This document shows positions 1 through 8,662 of a stretch of 64,000 nt of DNA, piece after piece. Under the pieces are notes generated by a model. That model saw only the letters and a program-made list of their open reading frames with translations. It was not told the origin of the DNA and did not search any database. A program made the translations under genes and the position numbers. How positions within the stretch are numbered: position 1 is the stretch's first letter; the number at the start of each line of letters is the position of its first letter. Origin of the DNA: Cohnella endophytica (GTDB taxonomy: Bacteria > Bacillota > Bacilli > Paenibacillales > Paenibacillaceae); NCBI RefSeq assembly GCF_003628305.1, contig NZ_RBZM01000005.1, positions 558,001-622,000 on the forward strand, written 5' to 3'.

Positions 1-1703
1 ATCAGCGGAAGCAGCGGGCAAGACGGATCGTTCAACCTTTCCAGCAATCGAGTGCGTACCGCGGTCAAATAATTCGGGTTATGAGTTTTCGGGTAAGGAC
101 TTTTTTTGCGATACAGTACGTCGTCCGGCAGAACGCCTTCCAACGATTTTCTCAGAATGCCCTTCTCCCGAGTGCCCGCGGCTTTGATCTCCCAAGGAAT
201 ATTCCATACGTATTCGACGAGCCTATGATCGCAGAACGGAACGCGCACTTCCAGACCGACGGCCATGCTCATCCGGTCTTTGCGATCGAGCAAAGTCGGC
301 ATGAACCGGGTAATGTTCAAATACGACATTCTCCGCATCCTTCTGTGGGTTTCATCTTCCCCTGGAAGATGGGGGACTTCCGCTACGGCTTGAGCATAGC
401 GGTCTGCCAAGTATTCCTGAGGTTTTAGCTTTTCTTTCAGTTCCGGCGACAACACGCTCGAGCGCAAACCGGTCGTGAGCGACCAAGGGAACGTCTCGGC
501 CTTCAATGCTTCCTCGCGGTGAAACCAAGGGTAACCGCCGAAGATTTCATCGGCCGCTTCCCCGGAAATCGCGACGGTCGCTTCCTTCTTGATCTCCCGG
601 CAGAACAAATACAATGAAGCGTCGATATCCGCCATGCCCGGGGTATCCTTGGCCAGCACGGCGGCTTCGAGCGCTTGGAATAGCTCCGGCGTATCGAACT
701 GAACCGAATGATGGACCGTCGACAAATAATCGGTCATTCGCTTGATCCAAGGAGCATCCGAATTCGGCTGAAAATCGTGAGCTTGGAAATGTTTATCGTT
801 ATCCACGTAGTCGACGGAGAACGTATGCACGTCGCCTTGCCCCGTGCGCTTGTAATATTCGACAGCCAGCGCGGTAAGAGCGCTGGAATCGAGTCCTCCG
901 GACAGCAACGTGCAGATCGGAACGTCCGATACGAGCTGCCTTTCGACCGTGTCCGCGAGCAATTCGCGAACTTTCTCGGCCGTTCCCGCGACATCTTCCG
1001 CGTGCTCGGCGCTTTCGAGCCGCCAATAAGCGGACGTTTTCATTCCGTTCCTGTCGTATTGGAGGAAATGGCCCGGCTTCAATTCGTTGAAATTCCGCCA
1101 AACGCCATGTCCGGGCGTTCTGGCCGGCCCGATGACGAACAGCTCCGCCAGCCCTTCGGCGTCGATCTCCGCCGGAACATCGGGATGCGCGAGAATCGAT
1201 TTGGGCTCGGAGCCGAATAGGAATCTGCCTTCCTCGCGGCGATAAAATAGCGGTTTGACTCCAAGGCGGTCGCGAGCCATGAATAGCTTTTCTTCGGCGG
1301 TCTGCCATATGGCAAAGGCGAAAATGCCGTTCAGCTTATCGAGACAATTCGGTCCCCATTCCACATAAGCAAGCAGCAGAACTTCCGTATCGCAAGTCGT
1401 CCGGAAACGATAACCGAGAGACTCGAGCTCCTTGCGAAGCTCGGGAGCATTGTACAGCTCTCCGTTATACACGAGCACGCAATCGTGAATATCCGATCCT
1501 TTGGCGGGTCGCACCATCGGCTGCGCGCCGTTTGCGGGATCCATGACCGATAACCGGCGATGTCCGAAGGCGCAATGGCGGGACAGCCACGTACCCGTCG
1601 CGTCCGGTCCCCGTAACTCGAGCGTCTCCGTCATTTTCTCGATCGCGTTGGCCTTCGTCGTTAAGTCGCTGTTCCAATCAATCCATCCGGTAATGCCACA
1701 CAT
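1..1703 (-). CDS. asnB: Asparagine synthetase (glutamine-hydrolysing), 3' end cut by window
   Basis: Converts aspartate, glutamine and ATP to asparagine in the cytoplasm. The start is fixed by a strong GGAGGGTGGAGG ribosome site and by the protein beginning MCGITGW, so removal of Met leaves Cys2, the nucleophile of class II (Ntn) glutamine amidotransferases. The glutaminase half covers about residues 1-210 and contains RLSVMDP and VYNGELYN. The synthetase half carries the PPi-loop LLSGGLDSSALTAL near residue 270, which binds ATP. About 567 codons are visible; family members run to about 610-630, so only the C-terminal tail is missing. The gene is read leftwards, out of the window, with no partner gene in view. 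The family assignment is firm. Which paralogue it is (AsnB, AsnO or AsnH type) cannot be decided here. Confidence 0.93.
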   Translation of the reverse strand, partial: MCGITGWIDWNSDLTTKANAIEKMTETLELRGPDATGTWLSRHCAFGHRRLSVMDPANGAQPMVRPAKGSDIHDCVLVYNGELYNAPELRKELESLGYRFRTTCDTEVLLLAYVEWGPNCLDKLNGIFAFAIWQTAEEKLFMARDRLGVKPLFYRREEGRFLFGSEPKSILAHPDVPAEIDAEGLAELFVIGPARTPGHGVWRNFNELKPGHFLQYDRNGMKTSAYWRLESAEHAEDVAGTAEKVRELLADTVERQLVSDVPICTLLSGGLDSSALTALAVEYYKRTGQGDVHTFSVDYVDNDKHFQAHDFQPNSDAPWIKRMTDYLSTVHHSVQFDTPELFQALEAAVLAKDTPGMADIDASLYLFCREIKKEATVAISGEAADEIFGGYPWFHREEALKAETFPWSLTTGLRSSVLSPELKEKLKPQEYLADRYAQAVAEVPHLPGEDETHRRMRRMSYLNITRFMPTLLDRKDRMSMAVGLEVRVPFCDHRLVEYVWNIPWEIKAAGTREKGILRKSLEGVLPDDVLYRKKSPYPKTHNPNYLTAVRTRLLERLNDPSCPLLPL

Positions 1704-1834
1704 GTACCTCCACCCTCCTCTCCCTAAAAACGATCATAAGATGGATATGCGAAAAAAGGCATAAAATGTATGTCCGACGGGAGAAAATATATCATGACAA
1801 ACGGCGCGCCGCCGGGAAAAGAGGTACGTGATCG

Positions 1835-2164
1835 ATGGAACATAACGATAGGGAAGACTCGAATAGGAAAACTTATTACGTCGCGGTAGGGGCCAGGCAA
1901 GTATTGGAGGACCGCGAGGCGGCCGCTTTCGAGTTCGCCATCCAAGCCAACGACGACGAAGTGCATCAGTTGCAAGAGTTGTTCGAGGAAATTCAGGATT
2001 CGGACGAGGACAACGCTTTTCACTTCAGCGGCAATCCGATGGTTAGCGACGATCCGGAGGACGAGACGTTTATCGCGCTGCTTCAAGACATTTACGGAAT
2101 GTTATACCGTTTAGGGACTCCAGAGACAAAGAAGCACATCGAGGACATGAACATTCTGCAATGA
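1835..2164 (+). CDS. Acidic conserved hypothetical protein
   Basis: A 109-residue soluble protein preceded by an AAGAGGTAC ribosome site. It has no signal peptide, membrane segment or cysteine. It is strongly acidic, with runs such as EDREAAAFEF and QDSDEDNAF, and is predicted to be mostly helical. I do not recognise a characterised family, although the fold-like pattern (a strand-forming KTYYVAV start, then helices) looks like a real small domain. It is followed after 28 bp by a basic 43-residue protein on the same strand and probably shares its transcript, which would end at the hairpin at 2345-2379. Function unknown. Confidence 0.7.
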   Translation: MEHNDREDSNRKTYYVAVGARQVLEDREAAAFEFAIQANDDEVHQLQELFEEIQDSDEDNAFHFSGNPMVSDDPEDETFIALLQDIYGMLYRLGTPETKKHIEDMNILQ

Positions 2165-2192
2165 TCTTGCGAGGGGGGGTGAAAGGAAACCT

Positions 2193-2324
2193 ATGGCCGA
2201 TAAATTCAAGAAAAACAAAGGCAATCAAATCGCCAAGAAGGGCGAAGAGTACGTGGAGGAGACGTTGAAGAACAACACCTTCCATCCCGCGCAGAACAGT
2301 CCCGCGCAGCCTCATAACCGCTAA
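2193..2324 (+). CDS. Small basic protein of 43 residues
   Basis: The frame runs from an ATG preceded by a purine-rich GAGGGGGGTGAAAGG ribosome site to TAA. The product starts MADKFKKNKGNQ and ends PAQPHNR. It is lysine-rich at the N terminus, with an acidic EEYVEE centre and a Gln/Pro/Asn tail. Short hydrophilic proteins of this look are common among minor spore proteins of Bacillales, but I cannot match it to a named Ssp family, so that is only a suggestion. It follows the acidic protein and precedes a terminator-like hairpin, which supports a real two-gene unit. Confidence 0.6.
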   Translation: MADKFKKNKGNQIAKKGEEYVEETLKNNTFHPAQNSPAQPHNR

Positions 2325-2344
2325 GTGAATGTCCGGCCTAACCC

Positions 2345-2379
2345 AAGCCGCCCTCCCGATCTCCCGGGAGAGGCGGCTT
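2345..2379. terminator. Bidirectional terminator-like hairpin between convergent genes
   Basis: An inverted repeat pairs AAGCCGCC-CTCCCG with CGGGAG-AGGCGGCTT, with one bulged base and a 6-base centre. It lies between the small-protein pair and the oppositely oriented EamA gene and could end both transcripts. Confidence 0.7.
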
Positions 2380-2406
2380 ATTCAGTTGGGGAGTCGCAGG
2401 TATCGT

Positions 2407-2838
2407 TTATGCCTTCAAAGCAACCAATATAGCCCCTCCGGCAATCATCGCGACGCCGAGCGCGTTCACCCACGAGATTTTCTCCCCGAGGAAGAAATAG
2501 GCCAGCACGACGGCCAAGACGACGCTGAGCTTGTCGATCGGTCCGACCTGTGCGACTTTGCCGCCTTTCAGCGCGAGAAAATAAAACAGCCATGAAGCCG
2601 CGCCCGATGCGCCGCTTAGCAAAATAAAGGACATCGCCTTCTTCTGGGCGACGATTTCCCCGAGCTGATGGAATTTCCCTTGTACGGCGACGACGCCTAA
2701 CAAGAACAACGCCATTATGACCGCTCTGATCGCCGTAGCGGAGTTGGCGTCGATGTCCTTCAGCCCGATTTTGCCGAATATCGCGACCAATGCCGCCGTT
2801 GCCGCGGACAAAAGCGCGTAGATTAGCCATGCTCCCAT
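2407..2838 (-). CDS. EamA-family small membrane transporter
   Basis: A 143-residue protein made almost entirely of five hydrophobic segments, beginning MGAWLIYALLSAATAALVA. This is half the length of a standard ten-helix EamA/DMT transporter and corresponds to one EamA repeat. The conserved tail LGEKISWVNALGVAMIAGGA closes the domain. Half-size members act as dimers in known families; the substrate is unknown. The start is supported by AGGAGG seven bases upstream. A 13-bp AT-rich hairpin (2858-2887) lies between this gene and the upstream YihY gene, and the two genes may be co-transcribed. Confidence 0.8.
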   Translation of the reverse strand: MGAWLIYALLSAATAALVAIFGKIGLKDIDANSATAIRAVIMALFLLGVVAVQGKFHQLGEIVAQKKAMSFILLSGASGAASWLFYFLALKGGKVAQVGPIDKLSVVLAVVLAYFFLGEKISWVNALGVAMIAGGAILVALKA

Positions 2839-2889
2839 AGACGAACCTCCTGATTGTCGATATCTTGTTATTCGATAATAAGTATCGGG

Positions 2890-3780
2890 TTATCCCGTTT
2901 TATTGTTGAGCCACGGCAGCCGCAAGCCGAATTTTTTCGATTCGCATTTCGTCTTGCCTTCCTTCGCGAAAGCGAGGGTCGCGTTCACTTCGCCCCCGAG
3001 CAATACGATTATCGAGCTCAAGTAGAGCCAGACGAGCAATACGATAATGCCTCCGATACTTCCGTAAGTTTTCGTGTAATTGGCGAAATGGTTGACGTAG
3101 AAAGCGAATGCCAAGGATGAGATAATCCAGCCTATCGTCGTGAATAACGTTCCGGGTACGACGGCGCTCCAATTCAATCGGCGGTTGGGTGCGTGACGAT
3201 ACAGGAGCATGAACACGCCCAGCATGGCGACAAGGGGGATGGCTAACTTGACGAACCCCCATGTCCACGGGAAAGCGGAGGGATAATCGAGCCGGCGAAA
3301 AAGCCATTCGCCTACGATCCTTCCGAATACGAGCATCAGCATGCTGATAAGAATGACGATCGCCAGCACGATCGTCGCGACGACGGATAAACCCCGTACC
3401 TTCCAGAAAGGTCTCGTTTCCTCTTCGTCGTAGGCTTTGTTGAGACCTTTAATAATGGCGTTCATCCCATTGGAAGCCGCCCATATCGTGGCCAGCATGC
3501 CGATCGACAGCAAGGTGCCGTTCTCGTTCGCCGTCACTTCATCGACGATCGAGCGTACGGCATCGGCGGTATCGGACGGCAGAACGCGCGACAATTCGCC
3601 CATTAAGTCTTCCGTGGTCAGATGAGCGAATCCGACGATGCTGACGACGAAAATTAGGAAAGGGAAAAAGGCGAGAATCAAGTAATAGGTTAGCTGGGCG
3701 GCCAAGGCAGGCAGGTCGTCTTCTTGGAAACGGGATATCATGCAGCGAACGAACTCGGTCGTCCGGTTCTTGTTATTCAT
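2890..3780 (-). CDS. YihY/BrkB-family inner membrane protein
   Basis: A 296-residue integral membrane protein with about six hydrophobic helices. It carries the family hallmark near the N terminus, DLPALAAQLTYYLILAFFPFLI, and later SIGGIIVLLVWLYLSSIIVLLGGEVNA. YihY/BrkB proteins were once called ribonuclease BN, a label now rejected; their role is unsettled (envelope or possible transport). AGGAGG lies eight bases before the ATG. The tail is rich in Lys and Arg, consistent with a cytoplasmic C terminus. Confidence 0.88.
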   Translation of the reverse strand: MNNKNRTTEFVRCMISRFQEDDLPALAAQLTYYLILAFFPFLIFVVSIVGFAHLTTEDLMGELSRVLPSDTADAVRSIVDEVTANENGTLLSIGMLATIWAASNGMNAIIKGLNKAYDEEETRPFWKVRGLSVVATIVLAIVILISMLMLVFGRIVGEWLFRRLDYPSAFPWTWGFVKLAIPLVAMLGVFMLLYRHAPNRRLNWSAVVPGTLFTTIGWIISSLAFAFYVNHFANYTKTYGSIGGIIVLLVWLYLSSIIVLLGGEVNATLAFAKEGKTKCESKKFGLRLPWLNNKTG

Positions 3781-3916
3781 GGCGAAGCCTCCTTCGAATC
3801 GGGCTTAAGTTTTAGGTTCTATTACCCGCCGGATCGCTTTCTTTAAGCATGTCCACTTCACAGCATATGTGAGATAATGAACGGAATGCTTATTTAGGGA
3901 AAGGAACGGTGACGAT

Positions 3917-4903
3917 GTGACAACGACGATAAAATGGGGAATCGCGGGTCCGGGAATGATCTCGAGACAGTTCGCGAAGGATCTTGTCCACGCGGAAGGC
4001 GCGCATTTGGCGGCGGTTGCGGGAAGGAGCTTGGAGAAAGCCGAGAGCTTCGCGAGCGAGTTCGGCATAGCGAAAGCTTACGGAAGCTTGGAGGAGCTGG
4101 CCCAGGATCCGGATATCGATATCGTATACGTCGGAACGTTGCATCCGGCTCACAGGGACAACGCCATGATTTTCTTGCGCGCCGGCAAAGCGGTATTGTG
4201 CGAGAAACCTTTTACGATAAACGCAGGGGAAGCCGAAGAGTTGATTTCCTACGCGCGTGAAAATCAAATCTTTCTCATGGAAGCGATGTGGACGAGATAC
4301 TTGCCGGCGATTGCGCAAGTCAGGCAATGGTTGGCCGAAGGACGGATCGGAGAAGTTCGTATGGTCAAGGCGGATTTCGGCTTCGATTTCGAATGGCAAG
4401 CGGGAAGCCGGCTGCTCGATCCGAATCTGGGGGGAGGCGCGTTGTTGGACGTCGGCATCTATCCCTTGTCGTTCGTTTCCATGGTATTCGGAGAACAACC
4501 TGCCAGGGTTCACAGCAACGTTAGGATCGGAGCTACGGGCGTGGACGAACAGTTCTCCTTGCTTCTGGAATACGAAGGCGGGAAAACGGCCTCGTTGAAC
4601 GGGGCGGTGCAATTGGCTATGCCTAACGAAGCTTATATTCTCGGGACGAAAGGTCAAATCCATATCCCGGAATTTTTCGCGGCGCGAACGGCGACCCTTC
4701 GCGTGGCGGGCGAAGAGCCGATCGTCTACGAGGATAGCCGTTCCGGTAGCGGGTATGCGTTCGAAGCTGTGGAGGCGATGGCGTGCTTGCGCGAAGGGCG
4801 AACGGAGAGCCTGACGATGCCGCTTGACGAGACGCTTGAGATCATGCGGACGTTGGACGGCATTCGCTGGCAATGGAATTTGCGATATCCTTTCGAGTCG
4901 TAA
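3917..4903 (+). CDS. Gfo/Idh/MocA-family NAD(P)-dependent oxidoreductase
   Basis: A 328-residue cytoplasmic dehydrogenase. The N-terminal Rossmann fold shows WGIAGPGMISRQF, and the family lysine signature is VLCEKPFTINA. The C-terminal alpha/beta domain includes GGGALLDVGIYPLSF, in which the Asp is placed as in sugar and inositol dehydrogenases of this family. Substrates in the family are usually sugars, inositols or dihydrodiols; nothing here fixes which. The start is GTG after GGGAAAGGAA. It stands alone between divergent and convergent neighbours, ending at a long bidirectional hairpin. Confidence 0.88.
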   Translation: MTTTIKWGIAGPGMISRQFAKDLVHAEGAHLAAVAGRSLEKAESFASEFGIAKAYGSLEELAQDPDIDIVYVGTLHPAHRDNAMIFLRAGKAVLCEKPFTINAGEAEELISYARENQIFLMEAMWTRYLPAIAQVRQWLAEGRIGEVRMVKADFGFDFEWQAGSRLLDPNLGGGALLDVGIYPLSFVSMVFGEQPARVHSNVRIGATGVDEQFSLLLEYEGGKTASLNGAVQLAMPNEAYILGTKGQIHIPEFFAARTATLRVAGEEPIVYEDSRSGSGYAFEAVEAMACLREGRTESLTMPLDETLEIMRTLDGIRWQWNLRYPFES

Positions 4904-4910
4904 CAACGAA

Positions 4911-4960
4911 AAGAGGCATTCCCGACAAGGCCGCAAGCGACCTGAACGGGAATGCCTCTT
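4911..4960. terminator. Bidirectional terminator
   Basis: A 14-bp perfect stem (AAGAGGCATTCCCG with its complement) flanks a 22-base centre. It is bounded by A and T runs on both sides and lies between the convergent oxidoreductase and acetyltransferase genes. Confidence 0.85.
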
Positions 4961-4962
4961 AT

Positions 4963-5535
4963 TTAGGTAGAAGCCAGCTTTTTGATCATATGCCTGAAAG
5001 GCTTGCGGTTGATCGTAATTTCTTTGTCCGCTTCGTAACCTAGTTTCCGGTAAAGCCGGTGTGCGCCTTCGTTTCCGTGCTCAACGTTAAGCGCGATTTT
5101 GTCGTGGCCAAGCGAGAGGGAACGGATTTCCGCGGCCGCGATCAATTGCTTGGCGATTCCTCGGCCTTGATAGGCGGGATCGACGGCAAGAGCATCGATA
5201 TAATACTCGTCTTCATCCGCTTCCTTATCGATTCGCGTTAATTCGCTCCCTCCGCCGATTTCTTCGAGGTGCCTGATAATGGGCTCGTTAAGCTTATCCG
5301 CGTCCTTGCCGTGGTAGCATAGAATCATTCCGACGGGTTTGCCGTCAAGCTCCTCGACGAGGATGCAGGAATTGCTGAAGCGATTGCCTTCCGATCCGAT
5401 GAACTCCTCGAGACGACCCAAAGCGTCTGCATCGTTATTCGCGCCCGTTAACTGATAAGCGATGTTGCCGATTGCGAGCAATACGAGCTTGGAAATGGAG
5501 GCCGCTTGTCGAGGCGAGGCCGATTTGATCGTCAT
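4963..5535 (-). CDS. GNAT-family N-acetyltransferase
   Basis: A 190-residue protein with the GNAT fold. The acetyl-CoA loop is VDPAYQGRGIAKQLI (consensus Q/R-x-x-G-x-G/A), followed by the late strand IALNVEHGNEGAHRLYRKLGY. The acceptor substrate cannot be inferred. AGGAGAG sits six bases before the ATG. The gene lies downstream of the two tRNA genes on the same strand, but the hairpin at 5558-5588 should separate the transcripts. Confidence 0.88.
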   Translation of the reverse strand: MTIKSASPRQAASISKLVLLAIGNIAYQLTGANNDADALGRLEEFIGSEGNRFSNSCILVEELDGKPVGMILCYHGKDADKLNEPIIRHLEEIGGGSELTRIDKEADEDEYYIDALAVDPAYQGRGIAKQLIAAAEIRSLSLGHDKIALNVEHGNEGAHRLYRKLGYEADKEITINRKPFRHMIKKLAST

Positions 5536-5557
5536 CTGTATCTCTCCTATACGAAAA

Positions 5558-5588
5558 CCCGCCCGCCGGCAACAGGCCGGCGGGCGGG
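5558..5588 (-). terminator. Terminator of tRNA-Arg
   Basis: A 13-bp perfect GC stem (CCCGCCCGCCGGC and complement) with a 5-base loop. On the minus strand the stem is followed by TTTT, so it ends leftward transcription from the tRNA-Arg gene before the acetyltransferase. Confidence 0.8.
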
Positions 5589-5605
5589 GATGATGGATTT
5601 AGAAA

Positions 5606-5682
<77 letters not shown>

Positions 5683-5693
5683 ACGCAAAAAGT

Positions 5694-5722
5694 ATCTTAC
5701 CACAATCGTTTTTGTTCCGCAA
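5694..5722 (-). promoter_or_regulatory. Sigma-A-type promoter of tRNA-Arg
   Basis: On the minus strand TTGCGG is followed by a 17-base spacer and TAAGAT, about 11 bases before the mature 5' end of the tRNA. Confidence 0.6.
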
Positions 5723-5767
5723 GGATAATTCTTCTAGCTAAAAAATTCTTTTTTCGCTGCATGAACG

Positions 5768-5820
5768 AAAAAACGCATCTTCCGCGAACGCGGCTAGCAC
5801 GTCCGGCGGATGATGCGTTT
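5768..5820 (-). terminator. Terminator of tRNA-Gly
   Basis: A long stem pairs AAACGCATC and TCCGC with their complements on either side of one unpaired base. On the minus strand it is followed by TTTTTT. It separates the two tRNA genes into two transcripts. Confidence 0.8.
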
Positions 5821-5825
5821 GAGAT

Positions 5826-5892
5826 TTCATAATGGAGCGGGTGATGGGAATAAATTGTCGATGAGATTCATAATGGAGCGGGTGATGGGAAT
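5826..5892. repeat. 26-bp direct repeat that copies the tRNA-Gly 3' end
   Basis: Bases 5826-5851 and 5867-5892 are identical over 26 bp. The second copy includes the last 19 bases of tRNA-Gly with its CCA and T-stem; the first is a detached copy with no tRNA body. The similarity extends a few more bases leftwards with one indel. The pattern matches the scar left when an element integrates at a tRNA 3' end. The inter-copy gap is only 15 bp, so no element is present now. Confidence 0.75.
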
Positions 5893-5947
5893 CGAACCCA
5901 CGCCTCAAGCTTGGGAAGCTGGCATTCTGCCATTGAACTACACCCGC
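5874..5947 (-). tRNA. tRNA-Gly, anticodon CCC
   Basis: A 74-base cloverleaf with encoded CCA. The acceptor stem is GCGGGTG with CACCCGC, and the T arm is GTGGGTTCGATTCCCAT. The anticodon arm CCAGC-TTCCCAA-GCTTG gives a seven-base loop with U33 and anticodon CCC. The anticodon stem has one C-U mismatch. This isoacceptor reads GGG. Confidence 0.9.
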
Positions 5948-6150
5948 ATAGTATGTAGTACAATAATAATAGCATGATTTTCTTGCGGAACGCAATGAAA
6001 CCGGCCGCACGTGTCGCAGCCTGTTTTTTATTTTGCATGCCGTTCATGATATAATGCGATGGACTGAACTTGCCGCATGGGGCTGGTGACAATAAGCGAT
6101 GGAGAACGGAACGCCAGAGCATAACCGGTAAATTTGGAGGGGGTCACCCC

Positions 6151-7077
6151 GTGACTGACGGAACGAAAGACAATTTGGTTTTATTTCCGAAAACCTTGGA
6201 TTATTATCAAATCCAGCTAACGAGAATGTTGGAGACGGAGCGGTACGGAGACGCTAAAGTTTTGCTTGCATTCCTGCTGCAGTGCCGAGGAGAGGCGGAG
6301 AAGCACCATACGGAGTGGCAGGCATTGCTGGGATGGCTCGACGCGGCGTTTCCCGAAGCGGTCAGCGGGTCGATCGACGGCACGATTTCCTTCGGCGGAG
6401 ACGAGGAAGAGGATGAGGACGAGAACAGCTTGATTCAAAGCAGGTTGGCCGAACGTCAGCAATCCGATGCCGAATATATCCCGCAATTATTAGCTTCTCT
6501 ATATAATGGGGACGATCCGGAGCAGCAACTGTTGGTGCTAGCCCAACTGATGCATGTATCGCACCCGGATATCGAGCTGTCGCTGCGTCAGTGGCTCGCG
6601 AGGAAGGAATACATACCTCCGGTGCAATTCCGGGCTTTGCAAGCTTTGAAGAAACAAGGGGCAACGGGTCCCGTTTCCTTCTGGAGGGACGGCGAGAGCT
6701 TAACGGTGGAAGCGGCGGATACTCCGCTCGTTTTCGGGGAGTACCCCCAAGGCATTCACCAGGCGCTCGACCGGGTCCGGAGCGCGGCCGAGGTTTCCGA
6801 TCCGACGCTGAGCTATTTCGCCGAGGAGATGTGGAAGGAATGCGTGGAGATCGCTTACGGAACGACGATCTACAAGGGCATGATCGACGATGACGATAGC
6901 GCCGCCGATATTTGGGGAGCGGCGTTGCATCAGCTGCTCATGGAAAAATTGCACGGCCAACATGGCGATGACTGGATTCGGGAACAATACGGAATAACGG
7001 GCGAATTGCGCTTTCGGTACGAGCAAGCACTTCGTTGGTTACGCCAATATTCGATCGATCCGCGCCAAGCGCCCTAG
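6151..7077 (+). CDS. Hypothetical protein upstream of tig, YsoA-like by position
   Basis: A 308-residue soluble protein. The frame opens earlier, but GGAGGGGG eight bases before the GTG fixes this start (MTDGTKDNLVLFPKTLDYY). The N-terminal third looks like paired helices of tetratricopeptide type (YYQIQLTRMLETERYGDAKVL). The centre has an acidic stretch, GGDEEEDEDEN, and the C terminus ends in a helical EQALRWLRQYSID. In B. subtilis the gene just before tig is ysoA, a TPR protein, so I suggest orthology from position and general look only. Function unknown. Confidence 0.65.
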   Translation: MTDGTKDNLVLFPKTLDYYQIQLTRMLETERYGDAKVLLAFLLQCRGEAEKHHTEWQALLGWLDAAFPEAVSGSIDGTISFGGDEEEDEDENSLIQSRLAERQQSDAEYIPQLLASLYNGDDPEQQLLVLAQLMHVSHPDIELSLRQWLARKEYIPPVQFRALQALKKQGATGPVSFWRDGESLTVEAADTPLVFGEYPQGIHQALDRVRSAAEVSDPTLSYFAEEMWKECVEIAYGTTIYKGMIDDDDSAADIWGAALHQLLMEKLHGQHGDDWIREQYGITGELRFRYEQALRWLRQYSIDPRQAP

Positions 7078-7093
7078 CGCAGGAAGTTCTGCC

Positions 7094-7122
7094 TTGAATG
7101 GCGCGCGATGTTGTTCTATAAT
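7094..7122 (+). promoter_or_regulatory. Sigma-A-type promoter of tig
   Basis: TTGAAT, a 17-base spacer and a consensus TATAAT lie about 60 bases before the tig start. Confidence 0.75.
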
Positions 7123-7183
7123 AGAGTGGTTTATGTGAGCGGCCGCAGAAAGCGGCAAGATGTTACGGAGGGGAAAGCATAAA

Positions 7184-8473
7184 ATGACAGCAAACTGGGA
7201 AAAGATAGAGAAGAACGTAGGGGTTCTTGAGGTTGAAGTGGATGCGGAGCAAGTTACCATCGCATTGGACAAGGCATTCCGCAAAGTCGTACAGAAAGTA
7301 AACGTACCGGGCTTCCGCAAAGGCAAAGTGCCGCGCGGCATTTTCGAAGCTCGCTTCGGAGTCGAAAGCCTATACCAAGACGCCATCGATATTTTGCTTC
7401 CTGAAGCCTATACGAAAGCGATCGACGAAAAAGGCATCGAACCGATCGATCGTCCCGAAGTGGACGTCGAGCAATTCGCCAAAGGCCAATCTTTCAAATT
7501 CAAAGCCAAAGTAACCGTTAAGCCGGAAGTGAAGCTTGGCGATTACAAGGGCTTGGTCGTTCCTGCCGAGAACGCGGAAGTATCCGACGAAGAAGTCGCC
7601 GCCGAATTGGAGCGCCTGCAACAGCGTCACGCGGAGCTCGTCGTCGTTGACGAAGGACCTGCTCAACTTGGCGATCACACTTCGATCGATTTCGAAGGTT
7701 TCTTGGACGGCGTGCCGTTCGAAGGCGGCAAAGGCGAGAACTATGCGCTTGAGCTCGGCTCCGGATCGTTCATTCCGGGCTTCGAGGAGCAAGTCGTCGG
7801 CTTGAACATCGCCGAGGAGAAAGACATCGATGTCACTTTCCCGGAAAATTACCAAGCGGAGAACCTCGCTGGCAAAGCGGTCGTGTTCAAAGTGAAGCTG
7901 CATGAAATCAAACGCAAAAACTTGCCTGCCCTTGACGACGAGTTCGCCAAAGACGTCAGCGAGTTCGACACTTTGGACGAATACAAAGCCGATCTGTCCG
8001 CTAAGCTGCAAGAACGCAAAGCGAAGGACGCGGAAATCGCTCGCGAAACGGCGATCGTCGATAAAGCTACCGAAGCCGCCGAAGTCGAAGTTCCTCAAGT
8101 GCTGGTCGATACCGAAATCGATCACATGCTGAAGGATTTCGAAAGCCGCCTGCGCCAACAAGGCATGACTTTGGATCTGTACTATCAGTTCAGCGGTCAA
8201 GATGCCGCCGCTCTGAAAGCGCAAATGCAAGGCGACGCCGAGAAACGCGTTCGCAACAACCTCGTTCTCGAAGCAATCGCGAAAGCGGAAAACCTCGAAG
8301 TATCCGAAGCGGAAGTCGATGAAGAGCTGGATAACCTGTCCAAGCTGTACAACCGTCCCGCGCAAGAACTTCGCGATATTTTCGCGGCAAACGGCTACCT
8401 GGAGAACATGGGCGCGGATCTGAAAGTTCGCAAAGCGGTCAAATTCCTGGTCGACAACAGCAAAGCAGAATAA
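7184..8473 (+). CDS. tig: Trigger factor, ribosome-bound chaperone and prolyl isomerase
   Basis: Binds the ribosome near the exit tunnel and helps nascent chains fold. The 429-residue product shows all three family parts. The N-terminal ribosome-binding domain has the signature [19 protein letters not shown] at about residues 35-55. The FKBP-type PPIase domain contains [19 protein letters not shown] at about 160-180. The C-terminal helical chaperone arms end [15 protein letters not shown]. The ATG is chosen over an upstream in-frame start because GGAGGGG lies nine bases before it. It has its own promoter and terminator and precedes clpP and clpX, a standard Firmicute cluster. Confidence 0.96.
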   Translation: MTANWEKIEKNVGVLEVEVDAEQVTIALDKAFRKVVQKVNVPGFRKGKVPRGIFEARFGVESLYQDAIDILLPEAYTKAIDEKGIEPIDRPEVDVEQFAKGQSFKFKAKVTVKPEVKLGDYKGLVVPAENAEVSDEEVAAELERLQQRHAELVVVDEGPAQLGDHTSIDFEGFLDGVPFEGGKGENYALELGSGSFIPGFEEQVVGLNIAEEKDIDVTFPENYQAENLAGKAVVFKVKLHEIKRKNLPALDDEFAKDVSEFDTLDEYKADLSAKLQERKAKDAEIARETAIVDKATEAAEVEVPQVLVDTEIDHMLKDFESRLRQQGMTLDLYYQFSGQDAAALKAQMQGDAEKRVRNNLVLEAIAKAENLEVSEAEVDEELDNLSKLYNRPAQELRDIFAANGYLENMGADLKVRKAVKFLVDNSKAE

Positions 8474-8498
8474 TACGGGCTTTACCGAACACATAGTC

Positions 8499-8530
8499 AA
8501 GGCACGCTTAACCTGCGTGCCTTATTTTTC
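8499..8530 (+). terminator. Terminator of tig
   Basis: The stem AAGGCACGC/GCGTGCCTT with a 7-base loop is followed by ATTTTTC. Confidence 0.88.
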
Positions 8531-8662
8531 ACCCTACATACATATTCGACGGGCTTCCGACGGTTTGTTCGTCCGACCGGGCCTCGTCAACATGACATTC
8601 CGTTTTGAACGTGTTAAACTAATACCGAGATTTCAAGTCCAATGAGAAAAGGGGTTGGTAAC

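Noticed and set aside
3890..4936. 348-residue open frame antisense to the Gfo/Idh gene
   Set aside because: The + strand gene carries full family motifs; the antisense frame has none.
7370..8500. 376-residue open frame antisense to tig
   Set aside because: It starts at the tig terminator and mirrors tig codons; no recognisable domain and no ribosome site.
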